A stretch of 64,000 nt of DNA from Sarcocystis neurona. Lineage: Eukaryota; Apicomplexa; Conoidasida; Eucoccidiorida; Sarcocystidae. This document shows, piece after piece, positions 47,618-61,200 of the stretch. Location: assembly GCA_000727475.1 (NCBI GenBank), contig KL647317.1, positions 1,136,444 to 1,200,443 of the forward strand, in the 5' to 3' direction. The first letter of the stretch is position 1. Every line of letters begins with the position of its first letter. The notes beneath the pieces were generated by a model. That model did no database searches and was not told where the DNA came from. It saw only the letters and a program-made list of their open reading frames with translations. Both the position numbers and the translations under genes were made by a program.

Positions 47618-50600
47618 TCAAGGTCTCGTGTAGGGCGCGGGGGGAGGCTCAGGCCCGGAGCGCAGCTCTCCACCTCTCTTCAAACTTTCTTCTTTCTCAA
47701 TAGCCTTCACTTTCCACGGAAGCGTTGCGTCCTCCTCCAGCGGCGGCTTGAAGGCTCCTGCTGGCACTGTAACAGGACAGACGGCCAGGCAATCAGGACA
47801 CGTGCGCCGCCCGCCGTGTGTACGGATGGCAGAGCCGGGTAGACGGCGAGCCGGTAGAAAACCGCAGTGGAGAAATATCAAGCGCCACACAGAGACACGC
47901 CGTCACACATGATATGTGGAGTCGGTGCACACACACACGTATGTGCTACAACATATACTAGGGAACTCTCTGCACGCGTGCGGGCTCTCCAAACTGCACC
48001 TGAGTGCTTTTGCTAAGATGCTCACAGCAGGCATATATGCATTTCACTAGTGTATGAGGACCGTGACACACGGGACAATCGCATGAACACAGCAGCGGAG
48101 AAAACATCACACAGAAACTACCCACTCTCGGATATCCGTATCCAGACACACGTATACGTCTGTAGACGAATGATTATGTAACACGTGCGAGTAGATGGCG
48201 CGGAGACGATATGGACCTGCCCTTTCGTGTGGAGAGGAGGCACTTGCCTGCAGGAAGTTTCTGCGCCTGCATTCGATTAGGCGAGTGCAGAGGTGGACTG
48301 GAGCCGCTGCGGCGGAAAAGCTCCTCCTCCGTCTCATCTGCAAGCAGTCACACGGTGTGTGCACACAAAGTGCGGCGGCGGCTGCAGCTGCTGTGTTGTG
48401 CACACGCCCACGCGACACACAGGCACGCTTCCCTCATGAAAACATCGAAATTCCGCTCCCGCACTGCCAGCCCCTCCCGGGTCTACGCGTAGACAAATCG
48501 CACGTACGGGGAAGTCGTCCTCGCGCGGTGTGGTCTTCTCTTCGAGGTGAAACTACTTCTTTCTGCGTCCCACGGCGTACCAGCTAGTGACGCGCGTACT
48601 CTGGTTTGTGTCTCGAGATCCCGTCAACAGCACTACACCCGTTTCGGCTTATCCAGCAACTCCTTCTGTCCTCTACAGACAGTCAACGTGTGCCGTACGT
48701 ACACCTCGAATGCACCCAGTGTCTCCACACCGACACATCGTGTGGGTGGTTTCGATCGCACATACGCCACAAACGACACGCGCGCAGCTCACACCACGCT
48801 GTACGCACACCGCGTAGCTGGGGTGTGCGTACACCCCAACTGTACTGCGGTTCCCGGTACACGCACACTCCGGCTGGCCGCACACGCCATACACGGTGTC
48901 GACACCCCTCCTTGCACTGTACGTACACCCCACAGTGCCCGCGGCACTGGGACTCTCCCCAGCGACAAACAAACAGCAAGCCGACAGTGACCCGCTGTTT
49001 ACACACGTGGCGCGCTCTTCTCCGTCTAAGTAATAACGTGTGCGTGTTGGTGTCCACCCACGTAGAATTCACCCCCTCTCTCCATACATATATATATATA
49101 TATGTAGAGCACTGCGTCACGGTAAAGAATTTGGTAGGAGGAGGACTATACAAAGTACTGACACAGAGCACAACATGAGGGAAGATGCTCATGCTCACAA
49201 GGAGATTTGCAATTCATCGCGCAGGAGCGCAGGGAGTCGCGTATACGAATATAGCGCCTCCACAAGCACCAGGTGTCCGAAGGTGGAACTTTGTGCGTGC
49301 GTCTGTAAGTAGGGGCTCTCACGTATACGCAGATAGAGAAAGGAGAGGGAGAGGAACATACTGAGAGACGAAGAGACGGAGACAGATACAGAGAGATAGC
49401 TTGACGTGCACCCATGCCTGTGCGTATACACGTACGTACACAGAAAGAGAACGAGTCAAAAATACGTACACACGTGTATAGAGACACAGAGAGGTCGTAA
49501 GAGGTGGGTAGACAGAGAGACACAGTGAAAGAGAACCACCTTCCTATAGAGCGTTTACGCGTATAAGGTATACATCGCACACCGTTCAAAAGTGGCAGCA
49601 GCACTACTGACCTTTCCTAGGAGTTGCAGGGTGTTCCCGTGGTAGTTTTGCTTTCTCGTCCTCTTGGAGTTTTTCTCGACTTTCTCTCACATTCGACTGC
49701 TGCCTTTGCTGCGCATGCTCGGATTTCTGCGCTTCTTCTGTTTGGTGCTTCTCCGCGTGCTCCTGCATTCCACCGTGCGCACGCCTGTCCGAGTGCGCGT
49801 CCGCTCTCCGCTGTTGCACGTGCTGCCCTGAATCCTCGTGCTCCTGCCCGTGCTGTCGCCGCGCTGCCTCCTGCTGCTGCTGTCGCCGCTGCTCTCCTTC
49901 CTCCTCCGCACTGCGCGCTTCCTCCTGCTGCCGCCTTTGCCGCTGCTCCGCCTCCTCCGTCTTGCGCCGCTGGCGTGCGTCCTCCTCCTGCTGCTGCTTG
50001 TGCTGCTGCTGCTCGTGCTGCTGCTGCGCCTTCTGCTGCTGCGCCTCCCGCTGCTGCTGCGTCTTCTCCTGCTGCGCCTCCCGCTGCTGCTGCATCTCCC
50101 TCTGCTGCTGCGCGTGCTGCTGCTGTTGCTGCAGGTGGTGTTGTGGCTGCACGGGCTGATGCTGCTGCTGAGGCGGTTGCTGGTACTGCTGCCGTTGCGG
50201 CGGCGAAGGCGGCGGTGCTCTGTCATCCGTCCGAACAAAATTTACCACCAGGACTCTCCACTGCGCTCCTGGGTGATCTCTGGTGAGGTCGCAGACGGCG
50301 AGTCCTCGTTCTCCGTTTCGGCCTTGAGAGGTGCACACAAACATACGAACACATTCGCAGGAGTGTACGTGTACACACGTATGTACAAATATATGTGTGT
50401 GTATGTATATATGTGTGCACAGCTGTGCGTGTATATATAGAGAGAGATAGAGAGACAGAGAGAGAGACACACACACACACATACAGTGAGATAGATACCG
50501 ACAACAGCCAGCTGGACAGATAGCCACGGTAGAAAGACAAAAAGGAGCACGTATCTACACATACAGAGAGAACGAGCACCACGCATGCGAAGGCCAGAAC

Positions 50601-53600
50601 CAGACGAAAGGTACGCAGGGATTCGTTAGACGTTTGTGAGTAAATTCACACGTGTTCATGGAACGAGGCCGTTGTTGACGTCGCCACGCCCCATCGTTAG
50701 ACTGTAGACGCAGAGGGACATGCAAAAAGGCCCACGTACAACTACACGAGTCTCTACGGCACGTCCTCACATCTGTGGCTGCCTTGGTGTTTCCTTCCGA
50801 CAGTAATACTCGCTTGTGCAGATCTACTCTCGCACGTGCGACTACCTTGCTCTGTCCTTCAGATACAACTACTAGGGCACATATACCCATACACATATAT
50901 ATAGGTGTATCTATACGACTACCTCTTGCTGTATTCTTCGTGTAATACTGCTTAAACGTGCATGCATACCTTTCCATGTATATACATATACATATGTATA
51001 TGTGTATACAGATATCTACTTTATATATCCACAGCTACAAACATCTAACTTACATATGCATGCGCACGAATTTACATGTCTTGAGATATTTTGTGGTCCT
51101 TTAGAAACAGCCCCGCAATTCACCGTGCAGCGTAACACATCCCCCTCCACGTCGCGCAAGAGGCGTCAAACAAATTTTCTTACGCCAACCCCGTGGCCTT
51201 GGAAGTGGGTTGTACCAACTGTTTTACTAGAAGGCGAGCACTCGTTCGTACTCCACACTCTATGACTTCCCCACACACCTTTGCTGCTGCTGCTGCTTAG
51301 AGATCGGTCGAAGCTACACTTGCCGCGGTAGCACCTCCCGTCTGCCCACGCCAAGTACGTCTCCGCGCATGCCCACGACACGCATATACCTCCCCACCAC
51401 AGACGCACGTGTGTACACACACACACACACACACACATACGCGCATGCGCCTACCGTCCAGGCGCCACCGAAGAGACGCACGACTTTCCTCTGACTGACG
51501 CAGCAGACGCAAACACGCCCACACCTCCGCGCCAGAAAGCGACAGGGGGACACCGGCAGCAGCTCTTCCTCTAAGCAAAACGCTCACCGCGCAGGCGCAG
51601 TTTGACCCTCGCAGAATCGGCGTGTTCGAAGCCACCCCACCAACGTTCCCTAGTAAAATCCTTCCCCATCTGGGCCTTCACTCGCTCATCCTTCCTGCGG
51701 CAAACACCACGTCACACACCAAGACGACGTCAGCGGCCAAATCAGCCTGACGCTCATTATTCGTTTCCTCTCTTTTCCCTCTCTTCGTCTGCGTGGCCCA
51801 CCCACGAAGCGCGGTGTGCGCCTGCCGGCAGTTTCCACCTTCTTCAAGAAAGCGACACAACGCGTCGTGTCTCCGCCGCCGTCCCCCTTCCGGAGTCAAG
51901 CCACGCCCAGGCGTCCTTTTGCTGCTACGGCCATGTGTGGACATACCCATGCCCACAGCCGAACGAACCAGACGCAGACCAGCAGCAGGCACACACTTCA
52001 CCCGCACAGTAGTAGTTACACACATCTGGGCACACATATATCCACATCTGTATATACGTCCTCCTAAACACGCACAGAACACGTATGACACCTATTAAGA
52101 ACCTTCCCTTTATACATGTAGTACATATATAAATCTAAAATATACATATATACAATTATAGATCTCCACCTACCACACGTCAACAATACACCACTTATAC
52201 ACATGTATATGTGCATATGTACAGACCATCTATACACAGTTCTACATACAAACAATGATAGATACACAAGAACGTCATTGAACCTACGGAGGACAGTCCG
52301 TATACATATATACGAATACATACATACATGTACAAGCATATATAAATATACATATATATCTATACATTGTAGACCACCACCACCTAGCAGCCTTCACCGG
52401 TACACCACTTATACACACCTATATACGCATATACACATAGGAGCACACTCCACATATATATACACATATATATGTACATGTAGATATATATATATATAAT
52501 TTTTTGACCACCACCTAGCAGACTCTACCCGAACACCATATATATACGTGTATACACATATACATATATATATATACACACACGCGTATATACTTAGACG
52601 GTACGGATTGTATGTGTGTATAAAAGTCCACTTGCACACATCTATGTACACATATACACAACTCTTTATACACACTCCTACTTACACACAGTCCTACACA
52701 AAAATGTTCCTACACCTATGGAGTACATTCCGTATACATACACACATATAAATACATACGTGTACATACATATACATATATATATGTATATGTATATACG
52801 CCTCCATATATATAGATATTATAGACCACGACCTAGTAGTAGAGTTCATCCGTACACGACATATGCACATATACGTATATACATATATACACACCTATAC
52901 ACATAACCTTACATACAGAGAGGAAGGGTACAGAGAAGACGTGTTACATCTATGGAGTACCTCCCGTATATCACTGAAGCATGCACATGAAGTTATATGT
53001 GACTATGAATCTCACTTGTACATACGGACGTAAGACGCAGTTCCGTGGATGTTCTGCAGATATTCGGGGAATGCAGTAGACAAACGGATTAGCACATACA
53101 TGGCGTGAATTCCTCCGTATATCGTAGAATCACCTACACAGATGTAGACGGACGTGTGCGGGACAGACGTAGACGGATGTGTGCGGGACGTGCCCAGGGA
53201 GATGCTTCAAACGATGTGGCTGCCCCAGGCTACTGCGCTAATACGTGAGAAGCGCATGCATGCGCGGAGAAGTACCACGCCGTCCCCACACCTCCCCTCC
53301 CTGTCTTTCTCTCTGTCGCCTTCTCTGTCTACCTGCCGACACATATTATGCAGCGGCTTGCCAACATCGTAGTGTAAGAGAGGACCAGCAGAGAGCGTGC
53401 AACTTCCTGCATGCACGTACATATGGAGACGCTTGCCCGTGGACACAGTCTCACGTCTACGAGTACAACGGCATATTTGATACGCGTAAAATCAAGTAGA
53501 TGCATGCACGTGTGTAGACGCATAGTACACACACACATACACAAATGCAGACACAGAGCCACATGCATGCAGGCCTCGTCACCTGCAGGGAGACACACGG

Positions 53601-55275
53601 CTGATACGGATCAGTTGCTGCAGAAACGCAGATGCGCACAGGAAGAGAAGGAAACAGGATACAATGATATGCCCAGATACATGTATGTCTACCGTATTCA
53701 TACATATATATATATGGACATTCCCGTGTGGACGTTCGTCAATCTCTACTATATATACATGTATATATACGTTCGGGCATGTCTACTGCATTCACATATA
53801 TATATATATATATATGGATATGGATGTTCGTGCATGTCTACTGTATCCCCATAAATATATATATATATGTATATGCGTTCGGGCACGTCTACCGAATTCA
53901 GATCTACGTATCTATCTATATATAGATACAAATTGACAGTTCTGCTGACGTTGAGGGAGGGTCGCCCCTTGTGTAAGCACTGCACGTGTATCTGTTGGCT
54001 GCGGTGGGCGGTGCATGCACGCGGCGTGCTTTTTTTTGTTGCTGCCCACTTGACAAAGTCCCAAGCAGTGCGCAGAGCCTCTGTTTCACGCAGAAGACAA
54101 CCGCCTCCCCACAAGGCATAGAGCAGCAGGCCCGCGCCGCCTGCGAGCAGCAGCTTGGACCCGAGCGAGCTGCCGCCGCTGCTTCCTTTAAGTCCCGCTG
54201 CAGAAGCAGACTTGGTGGCTGTATCGCGAAGCGCGCGGCCTGCGGCAGCCGCACCTTCTCGCACAGTCTCTGAAGCTGCTGCAGCTTTCCCTTTGACAGC
54301 TTCCTTGGCAGCAGCAGCGCCGTCCTTCAGTCCCTCAGCCGCCCCTGCGATGTTGCCCTTTGCTGCTGCACTCGCCGCGCCGGCGCCTTCCTTCACGTTC
54401 TCCTTCACAGCTGCGGCTTTCTCTCGGACGGCCTCCCCGGCCGCGGAGCCCAGTCCCCGCGCTGCCCCTGCTGTTGGCCCTGCGACAGCGTCGCCAGTGG
54501 CGTCAGACATACTCGCAGCGTCCTGCGCCGCCAGGCCTTCGGGCGTTTCTGTCAGAAACGGATGTTCCCGCTGCTGCCGCTCCTGCAGCTCCTTCAGCTT
54601 CTGAGGTGACGTCTCATCCGGCTGCATCTCCGTCCCTCTGAACGTGAAGCCCGCGCCGGACGGTTCTGCATCCCCCCGTCTCACTGCCTCAACGACCTTC
54701 TGCTGCTTCTCTGGGTCGCTGCTGTACGCAAACCCGAAGTCGCTGCGGCTTGTGCTGCTGCCGCTGCCGCTGCTGCTGCTGCTCCTATCTCCTGCAGTCC
54801 ACGGTTCCTGACGCCCGTTGACGTTCTCCCCTCCTCGGCTGCTTTCATTTTCTCTGCTGGTTGGGCTCGTGCTGCGGTTGGATTTCCTTTCGGGGAAGTC
54901 CGTTGCTGCTGCAAAGCTACGGCGCTGCTGCAGCACTTGCTGCAGACGCTCCCGTGTCGCTGCTGCTCGCTCTCCTGGACTCAGACGCCCGCCCCACAAG
55001 GCACGAAACCCCACCTGGTGCTGTTGCTGTAGCTCATCGGGGCCTCCTGGAGACAGCAGCCAGTGCAGCACCCGCCTCTGCTCCGGCCCTAGCCCACGCA
55101 TCCTTGGCTGTCGCTGCAGCCCTGTCACCGGCGCGTGCGAGCATTTTCGCAGGGCTGCGTTGCTGCTGCTGCTCATCGCTGCTGCCGCAGCAACCGGAAC
55201 GCGCGAGAACGAGCCGAGTAGCGCGGCTGCAGGAGGCGCAGCGACCACCGCCGATGCTGCCCACGTATGTGTCAT
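47618..55275 (-). CDS. Putative mitochondrial TIM21/COA1-like membrane protein with LEA-like N-terminal region
   Basis: Proposed exons: 55275-53930, 51694-51588, 50322-49612, 47766-47618. They sum to 2313 nt, 770 residues plus stop, with matching phases (2, 1, 1). Residues 1-80 are Ala/Arg-rich and could be an organelle targeting peptide. About residues 270-365 are Ala/Lys/Glu helical repeats. A single transmembrane segment, KLLLAGGAGLLLYALWGG, lies near residues 372-393. Exon 2 encodes KDERVKAQMGKDFTRERWWG and exon 3 opens with WRVLVVNFVRTDD. Together these give the order seen in TIM21 and COA1: one membrane helix, a G-containing amphipathic segment, then a VKLRLRGRNG-type beta pair and a W.V..V strand. 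The tail is Gln/Arg/Glu-rich coiled-coil sequence ending in a Pro-rich segment, PEPPPAPYTRP. Family assignment is by pattern only. Exon 1 to exon 2 joining (donor GTATCT at 53929) is the weakest link; they could be separate genes. 55275 is the first in-frame ATG. Confidence 0.45.
49612..50322 (-). other. Gln/Arg/Glu-rich exon of the TIM21/COA1-like gene
   Basis: 237 codons. After GLAVCDLTRDHPGAQWRVLV it turns into over 150 residues of Gln with interspersed Arg, Glu, Lys, His and Ala, ending EKAKLPREHPATPRK before a GTCAGT donor. The mixed charged residues and CAG codons on this strand favour it over the opposite strand, where the same bases give only Ala/Pro or Leu. Confidence 0.7.
52090..52910. 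repeat. TATACA/ACATAT microsatellite block
   Basis: About 800 bases of short-unit TATA/ACATAC repeat, with three similar copies of a segment containing GACCACCACCTAGCAG (around 52370, 52505) and GACCACGACCTAGTAG (52825). The block lies in the proposed first intron of the TIM21/COA1-like gene. Confidence 0.8.
54180..54465 (-). other. LEA-like Ala/Lys/Glu helical repeat region
   Basis: About 95 residues of the preceding gene, such as AAAKEAVKGKAAAASETVRE, with a loose 11-residue periodicity. This resembles group 3 LEA proteins, which form amphipathic helices on drying. LEA-type proteins are known from coccidian oocysts. Whether it is functionally LEA is inference. Confidence 0.5.
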
Positions 55276-58249
55276 CTTGCACGCAGGAGGAGAACAGATA
55301 GTTGCAAACTTAGTGTGATACCAGCGCTTTTGAAAAACGCTATCGTTTGACTGCGGTGCTGCTGCTGCTGTTGCTCTTGCGCGAGGAGTTGACGCTGGGA
55401 ACGCTGCTTTTGAGGCGAGACGGAGAATCCTGCGGCTGCAGATTCTCCGGCGGCTAAGAACGGTGCAACTTCTTTCTCGCAAGAAGACCTTGGTGTCGTT
55501 GATACTCTTCCCTTACGCGATCGTCGAATCTAGAGCTGCAGCGCCATCTGCGGATACACTGCCCGTGTTATTCCTGCTCTTGCCACTGGGTCGTCTGTGC
55601 TTCGCCTCCGCTGTTGTGTTTGCTGTTCCTCTCAAGGAGTGCGTCCCGGCTCCTCGTTGGTGTGCTGCTGCTGGGCTACTCAGCTTGCTGTAACAGAGAA
55701 GAGTTGCTGCTGCTGACTGTCAGCACTGTTGCTGGTGCTGATATCCAACTGCTGTTGTTGCCTTGCAGGTACGGCAGGTGGTCGTACGGGACTGCGACTG
55801 CTGCTGCTGCTCGCGTCTGAACGGAGCCCGACCGTGTGGTGGGTCGGAAGATGTGCTGCCTGTTTGCAGTATGCGTGTTACTACGGCCCTCGTTACATGC
55901 AGAGCGCTGCTGCTGCCGGCTGCGACCCCGGCGTGACTTTTTGAAAGTATTCCCTGTGTGCAATTCGTGCGGCGGCGCTGCTGCTGCTGCAGGACGTTTG
56001 CCCTCTTCTGCGGCTGCCGTGGGTTGCTGCTACTGTTGGCTGTGCGCTCTTGCTGCTGCTGTCGCTGCTGTGGAATGGTGTATTCTCCTTCTGCAGCGGA
56101 ATTCATTAGTATTCTCACTGCTGCGCGGTGGTTGGAGACACTCCTCTCGTCATTTCGCATGTTGCGCCTGTTTGTGGCGCTGATTCTGCTACGCGTCGGC
56201 TGCTACAGCTGCTGGTCTGCTGCTGGGGTACTGCTGTTTCTGCTGCCGAAGTTCGCTCCTGTTGCGGCGGGGCTGCTGTACTGGCGCTGGCTAGGACTTC
56301 GCCGCAGCATGTAGAGAGTGTGTCGCGCGGTCCGACACCCCCCTGCGTTTTGCCTGGCTGCGGAGAAAAGAATTCTTCCTCGTTATAAAATCCTGGGCTC
56401 GAGTGCTGTGGAACTACTGGAAAGAGCCTCCTCATTCAGCTCGGCCACTTTTTCGTAGTGGTAGTAGTACTAGCAGTAGTACTTCTCTGCAGCAGTACAA
56501 CCAGCCCAGCAGGAGAAACTCGCGACGCGCCGGCGTCGAGCACCAGCAGCAGCCGGACGGGCAGCACCAGATGCAGGCGTGCACTAGTATCAGGATTAGG
56601 AGGTACAGAACAGTTATCACTAGAGAATCTGGGGCGCTACCTCCACGGCAGAGGGTCCTCCGCGACCCGCAGGCGGAGGGTGAGCAAGAAAAGAAACACA
56701 CCCCCTGGAGTAGCAGAAGCAGATGCGCTAGCCATTGTAGACTAGCCGCTGTTTTTGGCACCAGTAAATGGCGGGCAGCGCGACCCCTCCGTGCCAGTGG
56801 AAGGGGATGATCACCGACCGAGCGTGGGGTCCTCACAAACTCGCGTTGGGCTCCTCTCAATAGCAGCAGTGCACGAGCAGGAGGAGTGGCAGCCAAAAAA
56901 CACAGAAACCCGTACCACGCTTCTAACGGCAGCCGCAACCGAAGCAGCGGTTCCTTGCTGCTACTTAATCAGTCGCAACACGACTCTGAATTAGCGCGAC
57001 GAGCTTCCATTACGCGTCGGGCGAGCGAAGGAGCCGCAACAGCCCGGCAGAAACGGTCGCCGAGCACACACACACAATCACTACTACCGCCACTACACTG
57101 GGTAAAAGCGACGTGCACTTGCAGCGGGCCCTCGTCAGCTGCTGCTGCAGCGCCTTGCTGACTCGTAGTGAGAGGAAAGCCAAGCAAACAACCGCCACGC
57201 GGTTGTTGAGAGAGCATGAGTCGCTCTCATGCTGCGCAAGGGCTGCTGCTGTTCCAGCTAGACTTGTGTGTGGTGCTGCTGAACTGAGGCCTCCCGGTGC
57301 TCCAGAGAGGGTGCATGCATGCACTCGCTAGATGAGCCGCTACCACACCCGTTCGCTGCAGCAGCGGCCGGTACAGCAAACAGGATGGCCACACATACAG
57401 AAGAAACACCTTTTCCTCTGCTTTTCGATCTCTCTCCTCCTCCGTTTCTCCTGCGGTGCAGCTCTCGTCTACCAAGAGCGCACAGCAGGAGCAGTAGCGG
57501 TAGCCATCGCAGGTACATGCAGAGGGGGTGCCCAGGTACGAGCGAAATCCAACAAAAACAGTGGTGGTGTTGCAGCAAGCGCTTGAGGCGACACTGCAGA
57601 TAGTCCTCAGCGCGAGAGCCGCAGGGTTCGAGGCGTGCAGCAACTGCATCAGCAAGCGCATCGGCAGCATCAACAGTGACCACTCCTTGACAGCAGCAGC
57701 GACCGCAGCAGCGACAGCAGCAGCGACCGCAGCAGCCACGACAGCAGCTGCAGCAAATGTGCGAGCGCCCGAGCCACAGAGCAGCTGTACCCCCCCCCAG
57801 CGGGTTGGATTAGAGCACACACATCAATATTGTCTTAGTAGTCCTACGCTGGTCTTGAGACTGCGTCTCCGGCTGCTACAGCAGAAATGCAGGACACGGC
57901 TTTATCATCCGCAGGCAGCTGCACGCCCTGTTGCAGCTGCCGCTAGAAGAACTCTGCGTGCGACACGAAAGCATCACAGAAACGTCGGAAGCATTCACCG
58001 GACCACCAGCCGAAGAGCCCGCAGCGGCAGCAGCGACAGCCGACTCAGCAACCGCCGCAGTTGCAGCACCACGCTGGCACGAGCAGTAGCCGCACGAGCG
58101 CGATAACAACAAAAAAGCAGCAACTGTAGCGGCAGCAGCATCTACGGGACTCGCAAGAACAACAAGGGCGGGCACTCTTGTCTTTGAAGCGACAGGGAAA
58201 GGACAGAAGTAGAATAAAGAGAAAGAACAGAAGAAAGCGGGCACCGAAG
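55276..58249. other. Divergent upstream region of the TIM21/COA1-like and bL17 genes
   Basis: Rich in CTG on the plus strand at 55350-56280 and CAG at 57680-58140. It has several open frames on both strands. The most protein-like are minus 57500-57683, beginning VTVDAADALADAVAARLEPC, and plus 57560-57830. No family was recognised and no promoter element could be defined. Confidence 0.45.
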
Positions 58250-61200
58250 ATGGGGTGGTGCCGCATGGTCAATTATCTCAACAGGGGGGTGCAGCGACGG
58301 CCGTTCAGACGGGCACACCGACAGCCCCATCACCAGTGGAATGTTCTCAAGTACGCTCTTCCCAGCCTTTCCCGCCTCTGCACCGCGCTACCGCTGCTGC
58401 TGTCCTTACTACACCTGCTGCTGCTGCATACTGCTGCTGCTGCATACTGCTGCTGCTGCATACTGCTGCTGCTGCATACTGCTGCTGCTGCGTACTGCTG
58501 CTGCGTACTGCTGCCGCTGCGGTCTGCTAGGAGAGCGGCTGCTGCTGTGTGTGTCACACTCCTGCTGCCGCACACGCTGCTGCTGCGACAGCTCGGCGCC
58601 TCTCTCCTACATGCACGCTGCCGTTGCTGGCGAGTAAGAGGGCTGCGACGGATGACTGCTGCTGCTCCAGGATGCGTTTCTTACTAGTAAAGCTTCGGCA
58701 GCGCGTAGTAACGGTCCTGTGCTGCAGCTGTTGGAGTACGTCCTCTCTGCGTTCGTGGTGTTACTGCTGCTGCAGTTGCTGCTCGACGAGATGCTGCGGT
58801 CGTGCGGTGCGAAGTCGTGGAGACGAAGCTTTCACTTAAATTCTTGCTGTACAAACATGCGAACGTGGACAGGCGTGCATCTGTATGCCTATGTGTGTAT
58901 CTCATGCGTGCGTGCGTAAACGTACGCATACATACATACACATGAATGTTTATATGTGTCGTTATGCGTGTAACCGTATGTACATATATGTGTACGCATG
59001 TAGGTATGTAGGTACGTATACCTCTATGTATGCATGTACGTACGTGTGTATGTATGTATATGTTTGAATGATGTACGTATGTATGTACGTATGAATGTAT
59101 GTACGTATGTATGTATGTACGCATGTATGTATGCATATGTATGTGCGTATGTGTGTATGCATGTATGTATGCATGTACGCGTGTATGTATGTATATGTAT
59201 GTATGCATGTATATGTATGTATGTATCTATATCTATGTACGTATGTATATGCGTGTACGTATGTATATGCATGTACCTATGTATATGTATGTACCTATGT
59301 ATATGTATGTATGTATATGTACGTATGTATGTATGTATATGTACGTATGTATGTATGTATGTATATGTACGTATGTATGTATGTATATGTACGTATGTAT
59401 GTGCGTATGTATATGTATGTACGTATGTATATGTATGTATGTATATGTATGTATGTGTATATATGTATGTATGTGTACGTATATATGTATGTATATGTGC
59501 AGATGTACGTGTCTGCATACATGATATGTATGTATATATATATGTATATGCGTGTGGCACGTCACCTGTTCATCACGTACTGACAGACAGATACACATAT
59601 ACACACGTGGCTACGTGCGGCAGCTGCCGCCGTTCACCCGCCCTCGCCGTGCTGCCGCTCTTGTTGCTCAGCTGCTGCCGCAGCTGCTGCTGCAGCGACT
59701 CATCTGCCGCTCCAGCGACTCCTCCGCTGCTGTTGCTGCGTTCCATTGACCGCTGCTGCTTCTCACCTGCTGCTGCTGCTCGTGGTGCTGTGGAACAGGA
59801 CGCAGCTGGACCAGCTGATCCGCTGCGACCGCCTGGAAATGACGCTCCCTCGAGCGAAGGAGCTGCAGCAATTTGCAGAGGAAGTCGTGCTGTTCGCAAA
59901 GAAAAGTAAGGGCTGCAATCCTTCTGCACCAGAAGAAAACGTGCTTCTCTCCCTCTCCCACTTTTTCACTGCGTTGCTCTCCGTATCTCGCTCTCAGTCT
60001 CTTTCTGCGTTGGCCTCCCTCTGTTTGTCTCCCTCTTCTCTCTCCGCTCCTCTGTCTGCCCGTGTCTCTCTGTCTCTCTGTGGCCGTCTCTCTCTCTCGC
60101 TGTCTCTCTCTCTGTCTGTCTCCCTCCGTTTCTGCCTCTCTGTATTCTCTCTCTGTCTCTGTCCCCCTTTCTCCGTGTCTCCGTCCCCCTCTCCCTGTGT
60201 GTGTCTCCCTTTCTCTCTGTGTGTGTCTCCGTCTTCCTGTCTCTGTCTCCCTTTCTCTCTGTCTCCGTCTCCCTTGCTCTCTGTGTGTGTCTCCCCTTCT
60301 CTGTCTGTCTCTGCCTCCCTTTCTCTCTCTCTGTCTCCCTTTCTCCCTCTGTCTCTGTCTCCCGTTCTCTGCCTCCATTTCTCTCTCTGTGTGTGTCTCC
60401 CTTTGTCTGTCTCTCTGTCTCCCCTTATCTGCCTCTGTCTCCCCTTCCCTTTCTCTCTGTCTCCCCTCCTCTCTCTGTGTGTGTCTCCCTTTCTCTGTCT
60501 GTCTCCCATTGTCTCTGTCTCTCTGTCTCCGTCTCCCTTTCTCTCTGCGTGTGTCTCCGTCTCCCTGTCTCTGTCTCCCCTTCCCTTTCTCTCTGTCTCC
60601 CTTTCTCTCTGTCTCCGTCTCCCTTTCTCTGTGTGTGTCTCCCTCTCTTTCTCTCTCTGCGCTTGACTCTCCCCCTTTCTTTCTGTGTCTCTGTCTCTGT
60701 GTGCTTCACTCCCCCTCTGTCTTTTCTTTCGTGCGGAAAAATTCGGAGGTGTGGAGGGCAGCACCTCAGCGGACGAGACCCGGTGCTCGTCTCCTCACAG
60801 ACACAGATGCACACACGCGCACAGACACATCTTGTCATATATATGAGAGAGTGGCTGGCACACGTATACAGAGTCAATCTTTCACCCGTCCTAGCTACAT
60901 GTACATATGATATGTATATGTGTCGGTGTAAATGTCTATCGATAAGAGTAGTCAAGCATACACGTATATATATTTGTATGACAGACAGCCATAAGCGTGT
61001 ATTCCTAGCTACATATATATAGTGTGTGTCTGTGTATGTGTCTATCGATAAGAGTAGTCATGCATATGAATATATATGTATATATTTGAAAGACAAGCAT
61101 AAGCGTATATTATCTAGACGAAATGCACTATAGATACACTTCTGCAGTGGACAGTGCCATGTTGGTGTGACGTCCATACAGTAGACGGAAACAGAGTAAT

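Noticed and set aside
49624..50286. Plus-strand Ala/Pro-rich open frame of 220 codons
   Set aside because: Antisense of the Gln/Arg/Glu-rich exon, whose mixed charged residues and splice phases fit the minus strand.
59873..60910. Ser/Leu/Pro/Val open frame of 345 codons after the bL17 exon
   Set aside because: Translation of the CTCTCTGTC repeat; the bL17 exon ends at a GTAAGG donor at 59906 and its phase fits the exon at 61711.
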